A program made the translations under genes and the position numbers. A stretch of DNA of 12,378 nucleotides from an uncultured Bacilli bacterium (GTDB lineage: Bacteria > Bacillota_I > Bacilli_A > RF39 > UBA660), in the NCBI GenBank assembly GCA_947632685.1, contig CANRQD010000032.1, positions 1-12,378 of the forward strand. The letters are read 5' to 3'. This document shows, in pieces, positions 1 to 7,130 of the stretch (the stretch's first letter is position 1; every line of letters starts with the position of its first letter). The notes below the pieces were generated by a model that saw nothing but the letters and a program-made list of their open reading frames with translations, was not told the DNA's origin and ran no database searches.

Positions 1-14
1 GGGGGGGGTAGAAT
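1..14 (+). promoter_or_regulatory. Poly-G tract abutting a putative -10 box
   Basis: At least eight consecutive G (1-8, possibly longer beyond the edge) are followed directly by TAGAAT (9-14), a 5-of-6 match to the sigma-A -10 hexamer. A start of transcription near 21 would give a leader of about 29 bases to the ATG at 50. The G tract would lie in the -10/-35 spacer. The -35 is outside the window, so the promoter assignment is tentative. Confidence 0.4.
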
Positions 15-49
15 TTAGATATAGATAAGAAAATAAGGGAGAAATGTCA

Positions 50-1252
50 ATGAAAAAGGTAGTAAAAAAGAATTATAAAATGGTAATAGGATTAGTAATA
101 GGAATACTAATATCAGCAACAGTAGTATATGCATCACAAACAGTATTGATGGGAAATGAAATATCATATGATAATGGAACAAGTCATGGTACATCGAATG
201 ATGTACAAGGAGCCCTAGATGATTTATATGGTAAATTAAATATATATAAAAATATAAATTATATAGCTACAGTAAAAGATTTAGAAAAATTACGAGAAGA
301 GGTAAATAAAGGCGATAGTAAAGAGGGACAAAGATATGCCTTAATTAGTGATTTGGATTTAGGAGGAAAATTTGATGAAAATGGTAGTATGCTAAATGAT
401 TCAACAAATTGGGATCCAATAGGAACAGCAGAACATCCATTTAGTGGAACATTTGATGGAATGGGACATATAATAAAAAATTTATATATCAATATTGATA
501 ATAAATACGTTGGATTATTTGGATATGTAAAAAATGGTACAATTAAAAATTTAGGAATAGAAGATTCGTATTCTACAGGTAATTCAAATGATATAGCTAT
601 ATTAGTTGGAGCTTTAAATAATTCAACCATAGATAGTTGTTATAATAAAGGAAATGTAAAGGGTAATATAGATTCAGCAGGATTAGTAGGATATTCATTT
701 AATAATTCTATAATATCAAATTGTTATAATACAGGAAAAATAGATAATAATAGTAAACAATTTGCAGGAGGAATAGTAGGATATGCTTCAGGAGGAACTA
801 TAAAAAACTGTTATAATGTAGGTGAAATTAAAGGTGGACTTGAAATTGGAGGAATAGCTGGAGCATTACTTGGTGATGCCATTAATACATATAATTTGGG
901 TGAAATATCAGGTGATTTATCGGGAGGTATAGTAGGTCAATTATTCAGAAATGGTTCAATAAAAAATTCATATAATTCTGGAACTAGTTTAGGTGGAATA
1001 GTGGGTAATATTTATACAAATAGTAATCAAAAACTTGAAAATAACTATTATTTAAATACGTCTGCTAGTTGGGGAATAGATAATGTTGATAATAATAGTA
1101 ATTTTACGCTACATTCAGATAATAATACAACACCATTAGCTCAAGATAAAATGCCAGAAGTATTAAAAATAATAAATGGAGATAATGCATTTATATCTGA
1201 TACTAATAAAAACAATGGAAATCCAATATTAAAATGGGAAAGTAAAAAATAA
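50..1252 (+). CDS. GLUG-repeat exported/surface protein
   Basis: A 400-aa protein predicted to be exported. Residues 1-10 are lysine-rich and 11-28 form one hydrophobic segment ending VYA-S, so it is either a cleavable signal peptide or an N-terminal anchor. Residues about 38-62 form a short module (SYDNGTS...NDVQGALDDLY) of a type that recurs at the N-termini of exported and tail-fibre-like proteins in gut Bacillota; this is recalled, not searched. From about 130 to 335 there are six or more GLUG-type repeats with a G(G/L)(I/L)VGY core and following (T/S)I(K/S)NCYN(T/V)G, expected to stack as a beta-solenoid. The end reads NPILKWE, typical of GLUG proteins. There is no LPXTG motif, so sortase anchoring is unlikely. 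The ATG at 50 is preferred over the one at 44 because AGGGAG (36-41) is 8 bases from it and only 2 from the other. Ligand and function are unknown; adhesion is a guess. Confidence 0.85.
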   Translation: MKKVVKKNYKMVIGLVIGILISATVVYASQTVLMGNEISYDNGTSHGTSNDVQGALDDLYGKLNIYKNINYIATVKDLEKLREEVNKGDSKEGQRYALISDLDLGGKFDENGSMLNDSTNWDPIGTAEHPFSGTFDGMGHIIKNLYINIDNKYVGLFGYVKNGTIKNLGIEDSYSTGNSNDIAILVGALNNSTIDSCYNKGNVKGNIDSAGLVGYSFNNSIISNCYNTGKIDNNSKQFAGGIVGYASGGTIKNCYNVGEIKGGLEIGGIAGALLGDAINTYNLGEISGDLSGGIVGQLFRNGSIKNSYNSGTSLGGIVGNIYTNSNQKLENNYYLNTSASWGIDNVDNNSNFTLHSDNNTTPLAQDKMPEVLKIINGDNAFISDTNKNNGNPILKWESKK

Positions 1253-1261
1253 TAAAAAAAT

Positions 1262-1293
1262 AAATATAGAGCAAATTAAATTGCTCTATATTT
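1262..1293 (-). terminator. Terminator of def, possibly bidirectional
   Basis: A perfect 13-bp inverted repeat (1262-1274 with 1281-1293) with a 6-base loop. Read on the minus strand it is followed by an almost pure T tract, so it fits an intrinsic terminator for def; its upstream arm contains the last def codons and the stop codon lies in the loop region. On the plus strand it could also stop transcripts of the GLUG gene, but the T tract there is poor. Confidence 0.8.
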
Positions 1294-1824
1294 GTCTTTA
1301 TCTTTAAATGGGTCTTTTTTATCAATGTGATCATAGAATAAAATACCATCTAGATGATCCATTTCATGTTGAAATGCAATTGCTAGTTCTTCACGTCCTC
1401 TAACTCTAATTCTATTACCATTCATGTCATAACCTTCAATAGTAACTCTAGCATATCTAGGAACGATACCACATACTTCACGATTTACACTTAAACATCC
1501 TTCTCCTAGTTCAACATATATTTTTTCCATTGAATTACTAACTATTTTTGGATTTATAATAACATAATTATCAAATTTACCTTCTTCATATTCATCTACT
1601 ACTACAAAGTATCTTTTGTTAACTCCAATTTGTATAGCAGATAATCCCATACCAGGACGAAGATTATATTTTTCTGATAATTCTTCTATTTGACTATTAG
1701 TAAGATATTCAATCATATCTTCTATATTTTTTTTATCTTCTTTTGTAAGCGGGAATACTACTTCTTTACTTATAGTTCTAAGCCTTTTATCTTTTTCATC
1801 TAGGATATCTTTCATTCTTAACAC
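1276..1824 (-). CDS. def: Peptide deformylase
   Basis: A 182-aa cytoplasmic metalloenzyme that removes the formyl group from the N-terminal methionine of nascent proteins. All three family motifs are present: GMGLSAIQIG (58-67), EGCLSV (108-113, metal ligand C110) and QHEMDHLDG (152-160, ligands H153 and H157, catalytic E154). Length and the insertion between motifs 1 and 2 fit the longer type-2 deformylases of Gram-positive bacteria. The start is GTG at 1824-1822, supported by GGGGTGA (on the minus strand) four bases upstream; the in-frame ATG three codons later lies too far from it. A TATAAT sits at 1850-1845 on the minus strand, so the gene probably has its own promoter. It is convergent with the GLUG gene and shares a terminator region with it. 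Confidence 0.96.
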   Translation of the reverse strand: MLRMKDILDEKDKRLRTISKEVVFPLTKEDKKNIEDMIEYLTNSQIEELSEKYNLRPGMGLSAIQIGVNKRYFVVVDEYEEGKFDNYVIINPKIVSNSMEKIYVELGEGCLSVNREVCGIVPRYARVTIEGYDMNGNRIRVRGREELAIAFQHEMDHLDGILFYDHIDKKDPFKDKDKYRAI

Positions 1825-1844
1825 ATAATCACCCCGACGTAGCT

Positions 1845-1850
1845 ATTATA
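1845..1850 (-). promoter_or_regulatory. -10 box of def promoter
   Basis: A perfect TATAAT on the minus strand, 20 bases before the ribosome binding site of def. The upstream spacer is a T run belonging to the preceding terminator, and no good -35 hexamer is seen at 16-18 bases. Confidence 0.5.
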
Positions 1851-1852
1851 CT

Positions 1853-1882
1853 AAAAAAAAAAGAAAAAGAAAAGTCTTTTTC
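1853..1882 (-). terminator. Terminator of the YjcZ-like gene
   Basis: On the minus strand, GAAAAAG (1882-1876) pairs with CTTTTTC (1869-1863) across a 6-base loop, followed by ten T residues (1862-1853). It lies four bases after the stop codon of the 53-aa gene. The stem is AT-rich and weak, but position and T tract support it. Confidence 0.55.
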
Positions 1883-1886
1883 TAAA

Positions 1887-2048
1887 TTATTGAGCCCAAC
1901 GAGTTCCAATCACTATAACTAAAAGTATAAATAATACTAAAATAATTGCATAGATGGAATTGTTGTTATTGTTGTTTCCATAGTATGGATAATATTGTGG
2001 ATATGACATGTTATTGCAACAAGTTGATCCTCCACCATAGTAGTACAT
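1887..2048 (-). CDS. Tiny YjcZ-like (sporulation-associated family) membrane protein
   Basis: A 53-aa protein: an N-terminal third rich in Tyr, Gly and Asn (YYYGGGSTCC..., then six Asn at 25-30), a single hydrophobic segment at about 32-48 (AIILVLFILLVIVIG), and a short tail TRWAQ. This layout and the ILVLFILLVIVIG stretch match the tiny-transmembrane/YjcZ family, several members of which are spore-associated in Bacillus. The ATG at 2048 is chosen because AAAGGAGG on the minus strand is 7 bases upstream; a longer reading from 2096 adds 16 residues with no ribosome binding site. Two adjacent Cys (10-11) are notable. It is divergent from the SEDS gene. Family membership is by pattern, so moderately sure; a spore role is inference. 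Confidence 0.75.
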   Translation of the reverse strand: MYYYGGGSTCCNNMSYPQYYPYYGNNNNNNSIYAIILVLFILLVIVIGTRWAQ

Positions 2049-2072
2049 AAACAATCCTCCTTTACTTAATCT

Positions 2073-2103
2073 ATTATAGGTTATGTCAAATGACAAATTG
2101 TGT
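2073..2103 (-). promoter_or_regulatory. Putative promoter of the YjcZ-like gene (sigma-K-like)
   Basis: On the minus strand, AC (2103-2102), 16 bases, then CATAACCTA (2085-2077) matches the Bacillus sigma-K pattern AC-N16-CATANNNTA. A TATAAT (2078-2073) overlaps the end, so a sigma-A promoter remains possible, although no good -35 stands at 16-18 bases. The motif is short and could occur by chance in AT-rich DNA. Confidence 0.35.
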
Positions 2104-2151
2104 TAATTAAAGTTACCTAAAAAAATAAATATATTAAAAAAAACTATTTTA

Positions 2152-2160
2152 TGATATTAT
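2152..2160 (+). promoter_or_regulatory. Extended -10 promoter of the SEDS gene
   Basis: TGATATTAT is an extended -10 (TG, one base, TATTAT) about 24 bases before the ATG. No convincing -35 is seen. The surrounding TTTTATGATATTAT is identical to the promoter region before the thrS leader. Confidence 0.45.
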
Positions 2161-2183
2161 AAAATAAGAAAGGTATGGTCAAA

Positions 2184-3338
2184 ATGGCAAAAAGAAAAAA
2201 ACATAGAAATGTTTTTAAATATTTAGATAAACCATTATTAATAGTAACAATTATTTTATTTGTAATTGGGCTTATTATGGTATTTTCATCATCTAATGTT
2301 ACTGCTTATATGTCACATGCTGTTAGTCCATACAATTATTTTATTAAACAAGCAATATTTTTACTTTTAGGATTAATTTTATTTTTAATTATGATTCAGT
2401 TTAATACTAAAGTATATGGTATGTTTTCTTGGATATTATTAGTTGGTGTAAGTGCTAGTTTAGTTATATTATTGGTATATGGAAAAGCTACTAATAATGC
2501 AATTAGTTGGTTTGATTTTGGACCTTTTAGTTTTCAACCTAGTGAATTTATAAAAGTAATATATATAATTTGGATGGCTAGATTTTATGAAACAAATGAA
2601 AAAAAATTAAATTCATATACAAAAAGTCTTTTTCCACCTTTTGTAGCAGCAGGAATTACTTTATTAATTATATTACAACCTGATTTAGGTACAGCAATAA
2701 TTTTTATGGTAATAGTTTTTACTCTTTTTGTATCATCACCAATACCTAAAATGATTAAAACAAAAACACTATTTGGTTGTATAGGTTTAGTTGGAGTTTT
2801 ATGTTTAGTTTTAGTATCAACAGGTAATTCAATTTTACAAGAACGACAAGCTTCTCGTTTTGATTTTAAGAATCCATGTTCAAAATTATTAGATACAGGA
2901 TCTCAAGTATGTAATGGATATATTGCAATAAATAATGGTGGATTAACAGGAGTAGGCTTAGGTAATTCAACTCAAAAATATTTATATTTGCCTGAACCAT
3001 ATACAGACTTTATTTTTGCAGTTATAGTAGAAGAGATGGGGGCAATCTTTGGAATAGGTATTATAGTATTATATATGTTTTTATTATATAGAATTTTAAT
3101 GATAGGAAGAAAAAGTTATACTAATAGAGGAGCACTGATTTGTTATGGTGTTGCAGTATATATATTTTGTCATATTTCAATAAATTTATTAGGTTTGTTT
3201 GGGTTAATGCCACTTACAGGAGTACCTCTACCATTTATGAGTTATGGTGGTAGTTTTACCCTTTGTTTAATTGCAGCCTTAACAGCAGTACAAAGAGTAG
3301 CTGTAGATACAAAAATAAGAACTGAAGAAAAAAAATAA
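2184..3338 (+). CDS. FtsW/RodA/SpoVE-family peptidoglycan glycosyltransferase
   Basis: A 384-aa polytopic membrane protein of the SEDS family, which polymerises lipid II into glycan strands, usually with a partner class B penicillin-binding protein. It has a basic N-terminus and about ten hydrophobic segments. Landmarks are FQPSE (117-121), QPDLGTA (165-171), GGLTGVGLGNS (252-262), LPEPYTDFIF (269-278) with the catalytic-type Asp275, VEEMG (282-286) and the C-terminal LPFMSYGGS (349-357). The GNSTQKYLYLPEP text is closer to FtsW/SpoVE than to RodA, but paralogues cannot be separated here. Residues about 227-244 (with Cys232 and Cys243) form an outward-loop insert. The ATG at 2184 is preferred to the one at 2175, since AGAAAGG ends only one base before the latter and ten before the former. 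It is monocistronic, closed by a terminator. Confidence 0.93.
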   Translation: MAKRKKHRNVFKYLDKPLLIVTIILFVIGLIMVFSSSNVTAYMSHAVSPYNYFIKQAIFLLLGLILFLIMIQFNTKVYGMFSWILLVGVSASLVILLVYGKATNNAISWFDFGPFSFQPSEFIKVIYIIWMARFYETNEKKLNSYTKSLFPPFVAAGITLLIILQPDLGTAIIFMVIVFTLFVSSPIPKMIKTKTLFGCIGLVGVLCLVLVSTGNSILQERQASRFDFKNPCSKLLDTGSQVCNGYIAINNGGLTGVGLGNSTQKYLYLPEPYTDFIFAVIVEEMGAIFGIGIIVLYMFLLYRILMIGRKSYTNRGALICYGVAVYIFCHISINLLGLFGLMPLTGVPLPFMSYGGSFTLCLIAALTAVQRVAVDTKIRTEEKK

Positions 3339-3366
3339 AGAAAGGTTAGGGAACTTTTCTTTTTTC
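3337..3366 (+). terminator. Terminator of the SEDS gene
   Basis: The hairpin GAAAGGTT (3340-3347), loop AGGG, then AACTTTTC (3352-3359; one G-T pair), extends through flanking A/T pairs and is followed by a run of six T. It begins at the stop codon, so it separates the wall gene from comEA. Confidence 0.8.
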
Positions 3367-3393
3367 TATATATGATATTTATAGGAGGAATAT

Positions 3394-4089
3394 ATGACTT
3401 TTAAATATCGATATAGAAAACAAATAATAATTATAAGTAGTGTAATATTATTAATAGGTTTAATAGTATCTTTTTATTTATATAATTATAATAATAAAAA
3501 GAAAGAAATTAATAAAAATACATCAAAACTTTTAGAAAGTACTAAAAAAGATAAAACTAAAACAAAAGCCAAAACAAAAGATGAACTTACTGAAATAATG
3601 GTAGATGTAAAAGGAGAAGTTATAAATGCTGGAATTTATACATTAAAGACAGGTAGTAGAGTAATAGATGCTATAAATATGGCAGGAGGATTAACTAATA
3701 AAGCTAATACAAGTGTTTTAAATTTGAGTAAAAAATTAACTGATGAGATGGTAATTATTGTATATAGTAATTATGAAGTAGAAAACTTTAAAAATACTAA
3801 AGAACAAGAAGAACAAATTCTAAATAATTGTATAACAGGATATGATAATGTTTCTAATGATGCTTGTATTACAAATGATGTTAATAAAGATAATCCAGGT
3901 AAAGTATCTATCAATAATGCAAGTATAGAAGAGTTAATGACTTTAACAGGAATAGGTGAGTCTAAAGCTAAAAGTATAATTGAATATAGAGAACAAAATG
4001 GTGGATTTAAATCTATTGAAGATATTAAAAATGTTACAGGTATAGGAGAAGCTTTATTTGATAAAATTAAGGAAAATATTACTTTGTAA
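3394..4089 (+). CDS. comEA: ComEA-like DNA receptor for uptake
   Basis: A 231-aa protein: cytoplasmic basic start, a membrane anchor at about 9-30, a Lys/Thr-rich stalk (about 33-66), a SLBB domain (about 68-124, MVDVKGEVINAGIY...), a linker, and a C-terminal double helix-hairpin-helix domain (about 171-231) with TGIG at 185-188 and 215-218. In competent Bacillota ComEA binds incoming double-stranded DNA outside the membrane and hands it to ComEC. The linker carries two Cys (146 and 158) that could form a disulfide outside the cell (inference). AGGAGG (3383-3388) is 5 bases before the ATG. It overlaps comEC by 32 bases, so the two are co-transcribed. No comEB (dCMP deaminase-like) lies between them, unlike in Bacillus subtilis. 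Confidence 0.93.
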   Translation: MTFKYRYRKQIIIISSVILLIGLIVSFYLYNYNNKKKEINKNTSKLLESTKKDKTKTKAKTKDELTEIMVDVKGEVINAGIYTLKTGSRVIDAINMAGGLTNKANTSVLNLSKKLTDEMVIIVYSNYEVENFKNTKEQEEQILNNCITGYDNVSNDACITNDVNKDNPGKVSINNASIEELMTLTGIGESKAKSIIEYREQNGGFKSIEDIKNVTGIGEALFDKIKENITL

Positions 4090-6106
4090 TTACTTATACT
4101 ATATATTTTTAATAATAGTATTAATAATTTCACTATTTAGAATCAATTATAAATATACTAGTATTTATAATTCTAAAATGAAAGCTATAGATGGAACTAT
4201 TACAAGTATTGATATAGATAGTAGTAAATTAAATATACGAATACATAATAAAGAAGATATTATAGGTATATTTTATTTTAAAGGTGATGAAGATAAAAAC
4301 TTTATTGAAAAAAATCTTAATTTAGGAGATAAAATATTATTACAAGGAGAATTTTTTAGAGTATCTAAAACTAAAACAAAAGAATTATTTGATTATAGAA
4401 AATATTTAGAAAGAAAAGGTATATATTATCAAATAAAAATAGATAAAATTTATATATTATCTAAAAACAATAATATATTTTATTATATTAAAGATAAAAT
4501 TATTAAAAGATGTAGTAATCCATATTTAAAAACTTTTATTTTGGGAGATAGTAGTAAAATAGATGATAATATCAAAGAAAATTATAAAAATATTGGAATA
4601 AGTCATTTATTTGCAATAAGTGGTATGCATATAACATTACTTTCAAGTATTTTATTAGCGATATTAAAAAAATTTAAAGTAAGTGAAGAATATCGATATT
4701 TATTAGTAGGAATATTTTTAATATTATATTTATTCTTAACAGGTATATCTCCATCAGTTTTACGTGCAGTATTATTTTTTATATTTTTTAGTATAAATAG
4801 ATTATATTATTTCTATATAAAAAGTACTAATATATTTATTTTTATTTTGTCAATATCTTTACTTATAAATCCATTTTTTATATTTGAAGTATCATTTCTA
4901 TATTCATTTATAATTAGTTATGCTTTAATTGTATTACAAAGATTTATTAATAATAATTCTAATTATTTTATAAAACTATTTAAAACATCATTAATATCAT
5001 TTATAGTGAGTCTTCCTATAACTATGTATAATTTTAATAGTATTAATTTATTAAGTATTGTATACAATTTATTTTATGTTCCATTAATTAGTATTATAAT
5101 TTTTCCATTATCAATACTTAGTTTTATATTTCCAAAGTTAATTATAATATTTAATATTTTTATTAATATATTAGAGTCAAGTACAACTATTATAAATGAA
5201 ATAAATCTATTTAAATTTATTTTTAAAAGTATTCCTATAGTATTTTATTTTATATATTATTTGTTTATTATTATATTCTTTAAAGGATTAGTTACTAATA
5301 ATAGAAAGTTAACTATATTACTACTTATAGCGGTATTAATCCATTATTTAATACCATATTTAGATAAAAGTGATTATTTATTAATGATTGATATAGGACA
5401 GGGTGACTCTATATTAATTCATACTAATAATAAAAATGTATTAATTGATACAGGAGGTATTAGAAGCTATAACGATAAAGAATATTCTGTAGTTAAAAAT
5501 ACAACAATTCCATTGTTGAAGAAAAAAGGTATAAAAAAGATAGATTATTTAATATTAACTCACGGAGATTATGATCATTTAGGTGATACTATTAATTTAA
5601 TTAATAATTTTAATGTTAAAAAAATTCTTATAAATTCAAATAATATTAATAATTTAGAAGAGAATATTATAAAAAAATTTCCGAATATAGAAATGGCTAA
5701 AAGAAATTATTATTTTAAAATAGGAGATGCAGAATTTTTACAATTAAATAGTAATTTAAATGATGAAAATGATAGTAGTTTAGTTTTCTTAGTAGTAATT
5801 AATTTAAAAAAAATATTATTAATGGGAGATGCTAGTATAAAAAGTGAAAAAGATATACTTTCTAATTATAATTTAAGTAATATTGATATCTTAAAAGCTG
5901 GTCACCATGGAAGTAGAACAAGTAGTAGTGAAGAATTTATTAAAAAGATTTCACCAAAATTAATTTTAATTTCAGCAGGTGTTAATAATAAATTTAATCA
6001 TCCTCATAAAGAAGTAATTAATTTATATAAAAAATATAACATTAAATATAGAATTACTAGTAAAGAAGGAAGCATCAAAATAAATTTGAATAATAAAAAA
6101 ACATAG
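4058..6106 (+). CDS. comEC: ComEC/Rec2 DNA-uptake channel
   Basis: A 682-aa membrane protein that carries single-stranded DNA into the cytoplasm during transformation. N-terminal membrane segments and an OB-like region (about 40-130) precede the competence domain with FAISGMHIT (185-193) and many transmembrane helices to about 435. A C-terminal metallo-beta-lactamase-like domain follows: DIGQGDS (445-451), HGDYDH (502-507, an HxDxDH metal motif), GD near 590, AGHHGS (614-619) and HPH (648-650). These residues support an active nuclease-type domain. The start is TTG at 4058, set by AGGAG (4044-4048) nine bases upstream, both inside comEA in another frame; no ATG lies near. The 32-base overlap suggests translational coupling. 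The gene looks intact. No convincing terminator is seen in the 113 bases after it. Confidence 0.94.
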   Translation: MIKLRKILLCNYLYYIFLIIVLIISLFRINYKYTSIYNSKMKAIDGTITSIDIDSSKLNIRIHNKEDIIGIFYFKGDEDKNFIEKNLNLGDKILLQGEFFRVSKTKTKELFDYRKYLERKGIYYQIKIDKIYILSKNNNIFYYIKDKIIKRCSNPYLKTFILGDSSKIDDNIKENYKNIGISHLFAISGMHITLLSSILLAILKKFKVSEEYRYLLVGIFLILYLFLTGISPSVLRAVLFFIFFSINRLYYFYIKSTNIFIFILSISLLINPFFIFEVSFLYSFIISYALIVLQRFINNNSNYFIKLFKTSLISFIVSLPITMYNFNSINLLSIVYNLFYVPLISIIIFPLSILSFIFPKLIIIFNIFINILESSTTIINEINLFKFIFKSIPIVFYFIYYLFIIIFFKGLVTNNRKLTILLLIAVLIHYLIPYLDKSDYLLMIDIGQGDSILIHTNNKNVLIDTGGIRSYNDKEYSVVKNTTIPLLKKKGIKKIDYLILTHGDYDHLGDTINLINNFNVKKILINSNNINNLEENIIKKFPNIEMAKRNYYFKIGDAEFLQLNSNLNDENDSSLVFLVVINLKKILLMGDASIKSEKDILSNYNLSNIDILKAGHHGSRTSSSEEFIKKISPKLILISAGVNNKFNHPHKEVINLYKKYNIKYRITSKEGSIKINLNNKKT

Positions 6107-6169
6107 TAAAAAATAATTATTTAAAATAGATAAATATTTGTAGTTATTTAAAATTTATTTATAAAAACA

Positions 6170-6198
6170 TTGCCTTTTTATATTAATTTTATTAAAAT
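6170..6198 (+). promoter_or_regulatory. Putative promoter of dnaI
   Basis: TTGCCT (6170-6175), 17 bases, TAAAAT (6193-6198): 4 of 6 and 5 of 6 matches to sigma-A boxes. Transcription would start about 6205, almost at the ribosome binding site, so the leader would be very short. The rest of the 113-base gap is featureless AT. Confidence 0.35.
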
Positions 6199-6219
6199 AA
6201 AAATAGTGGTGGTGATTAT

Positions 6220-7128
6220 ATGAAAGATATTAATAAATTAGTTGATAAATCTGATTATAACACTTTAAAACGCTCTTATATGAATGCTTGTAGTGATAAA
6301 AATTTTTATGAATATGTATCATCTCTTCCAATAGAGGAAGATATTTTAATAAAATATACATCTTTGTTAGAAGAAACATTTAAAGAATTTGAAAACTGTA
6401 GAAATTGTAAAAGTCTAACTAACTGCAAAAATAAAATAAATGGTTATAAATATATACCAGAAAAAACTGGAAATAGTATTACGTTTTCATATAAAGCATG
6501 TGATAAATTATTAAAAGAAGAAGCAAAAAATAAATATATGGATAATATAAAATATTATCAAATATCTACTGATTTAAGTAAAGCATCATTTAAAGATGTA
6601 TATAAAGATGATAAAAAAAGAGTGCCTATTTTAAAATATATGACTGAATTTATAAAAGACTATACTAAAGGTAAAAAGACTAAAGGTTTATATTTAAATG
6701 GATCATTTGGTAGTGGAAAGACTTATTTAATCGCGGCCTTATTTAATGATTTAGCTAAAAAAGGAATTAAATCAGCAATTGTATATTATCCAGATTTTAT
6801 AGTTGATTTAAAAGCATCATTTAATAAAGATGACTATATAGATAAATTTAATTATATAAAGAAAGTTCCTCTATTATTATTGGATGATATAGGAGCAGAA
6901 AATGTAAGTAATTATAATAGAGATGAAATTTTAGGACCAATTTTACAATATAGAATGGAAGAAGAATTACCAACATTTTTTACATCAAATTTAACAATTA
7001 GTGAATTAGAAAATAATCTCTCAATTACTAATTCGGGTGTTGATAAAGTAAAAGCAAGAAGAATTATTGAAAGAATTAAAAATTTATCAGTATCATTAGA
7101 ATTAGTTAGTAAAAGTAGGAGGGATTAA
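6220..7128 (+). CDS. dnaI: DnaI-type primosomal protein, replicative helicase loader
   Basis: A 302-aa cytoplasmic AAA+ ATPase that loads the ring helicase (DnaC in Bacillus naming) onto DNA at initiation and restart. The N-terminal part holds CRNC (60-63), Cys69 and Cys94, placed as the zinc-binding helicase-interaction domain of DnaI. The C-terminal half has Walker A GSFGSGKT (161-168), Walker B LLLLDDIGAE (218-227), sensor-1 FFTSN (253-257) and a basic KARRIIERI (278-286) with the arginine-finger region. Length fits the family (about 300-310). GGTGGTGAT directly before the ATG supports the start. The following RNB gene starts two bases after the stop, so they form an operon. dnaB, usually just upstream in Bacilli, is not here; comEC takes its place. 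Confidence 0.92.
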   Translation: MKDINKLVDKSDYNTLKRSYMNACSDKNFYEYVSSLPIEEDILIKYTSLLEETFKEFENCRNCKSLTNCKNKINGYKYIPEKTGNSITFSYKACDKLLKEEAKNKYMDNIKYYQISTDLSKASFKDVYKDDKKRVPILKYMTEFIKDYTKGKKTKGLYLNGSFGSGKTYLIAALFNDLAKKGIKSAIVYYPDFIVDLKASFNKDDYIDKFNYIKKVPLLLLDDIGAENVSNYNRDEILGPILQYRMEEELPTFFTSNLTISELENNLSITNSGVDKVKARRIIERIKNLSVSLELVSKSRRD

Positions 7129-7130
7129 TA

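Noticed and set aside
259..630. Minus-strand open frame opposite the GLUG gene
   Set aside because: It is antisense to a clear repeat-protein gene, has no family resemblance and no ribosome binding site; it is a by-product of the opposite-strand codon pattern.
600..1060. DNA-level tandem repeats in the GLUG gene
   Set aside because: The repeats are at protein level only; the DNA copies are too diverged and irregular in spacing to call a tandem repeat array.
1853..1862. Ten-A tract as a second phase-variable tract, near def
   Set aside because: It is best explained as the U tract of the preceding terminator, and A/T runs of this length are common in this composition.
2049..2096. A 69-aa version of the YjcZ-like protein
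   Set aside because: The extra 16 codons cross the putative promoter and the AAAGGAGG site that fits the ATG at 2048.
3771..4133. Minus-strand open frame opposite comEA/comEC
   Set aside because: It lies wholly against two recognisable genes and encodes a low-complexity mirror of the helix-hairpin-helix region.
6107..6219. Terminator after comEC
   Set aside because: Only weak all-AT inverted repeats with long loops and no clean T tract; comEC transcripts may read into dnaI.
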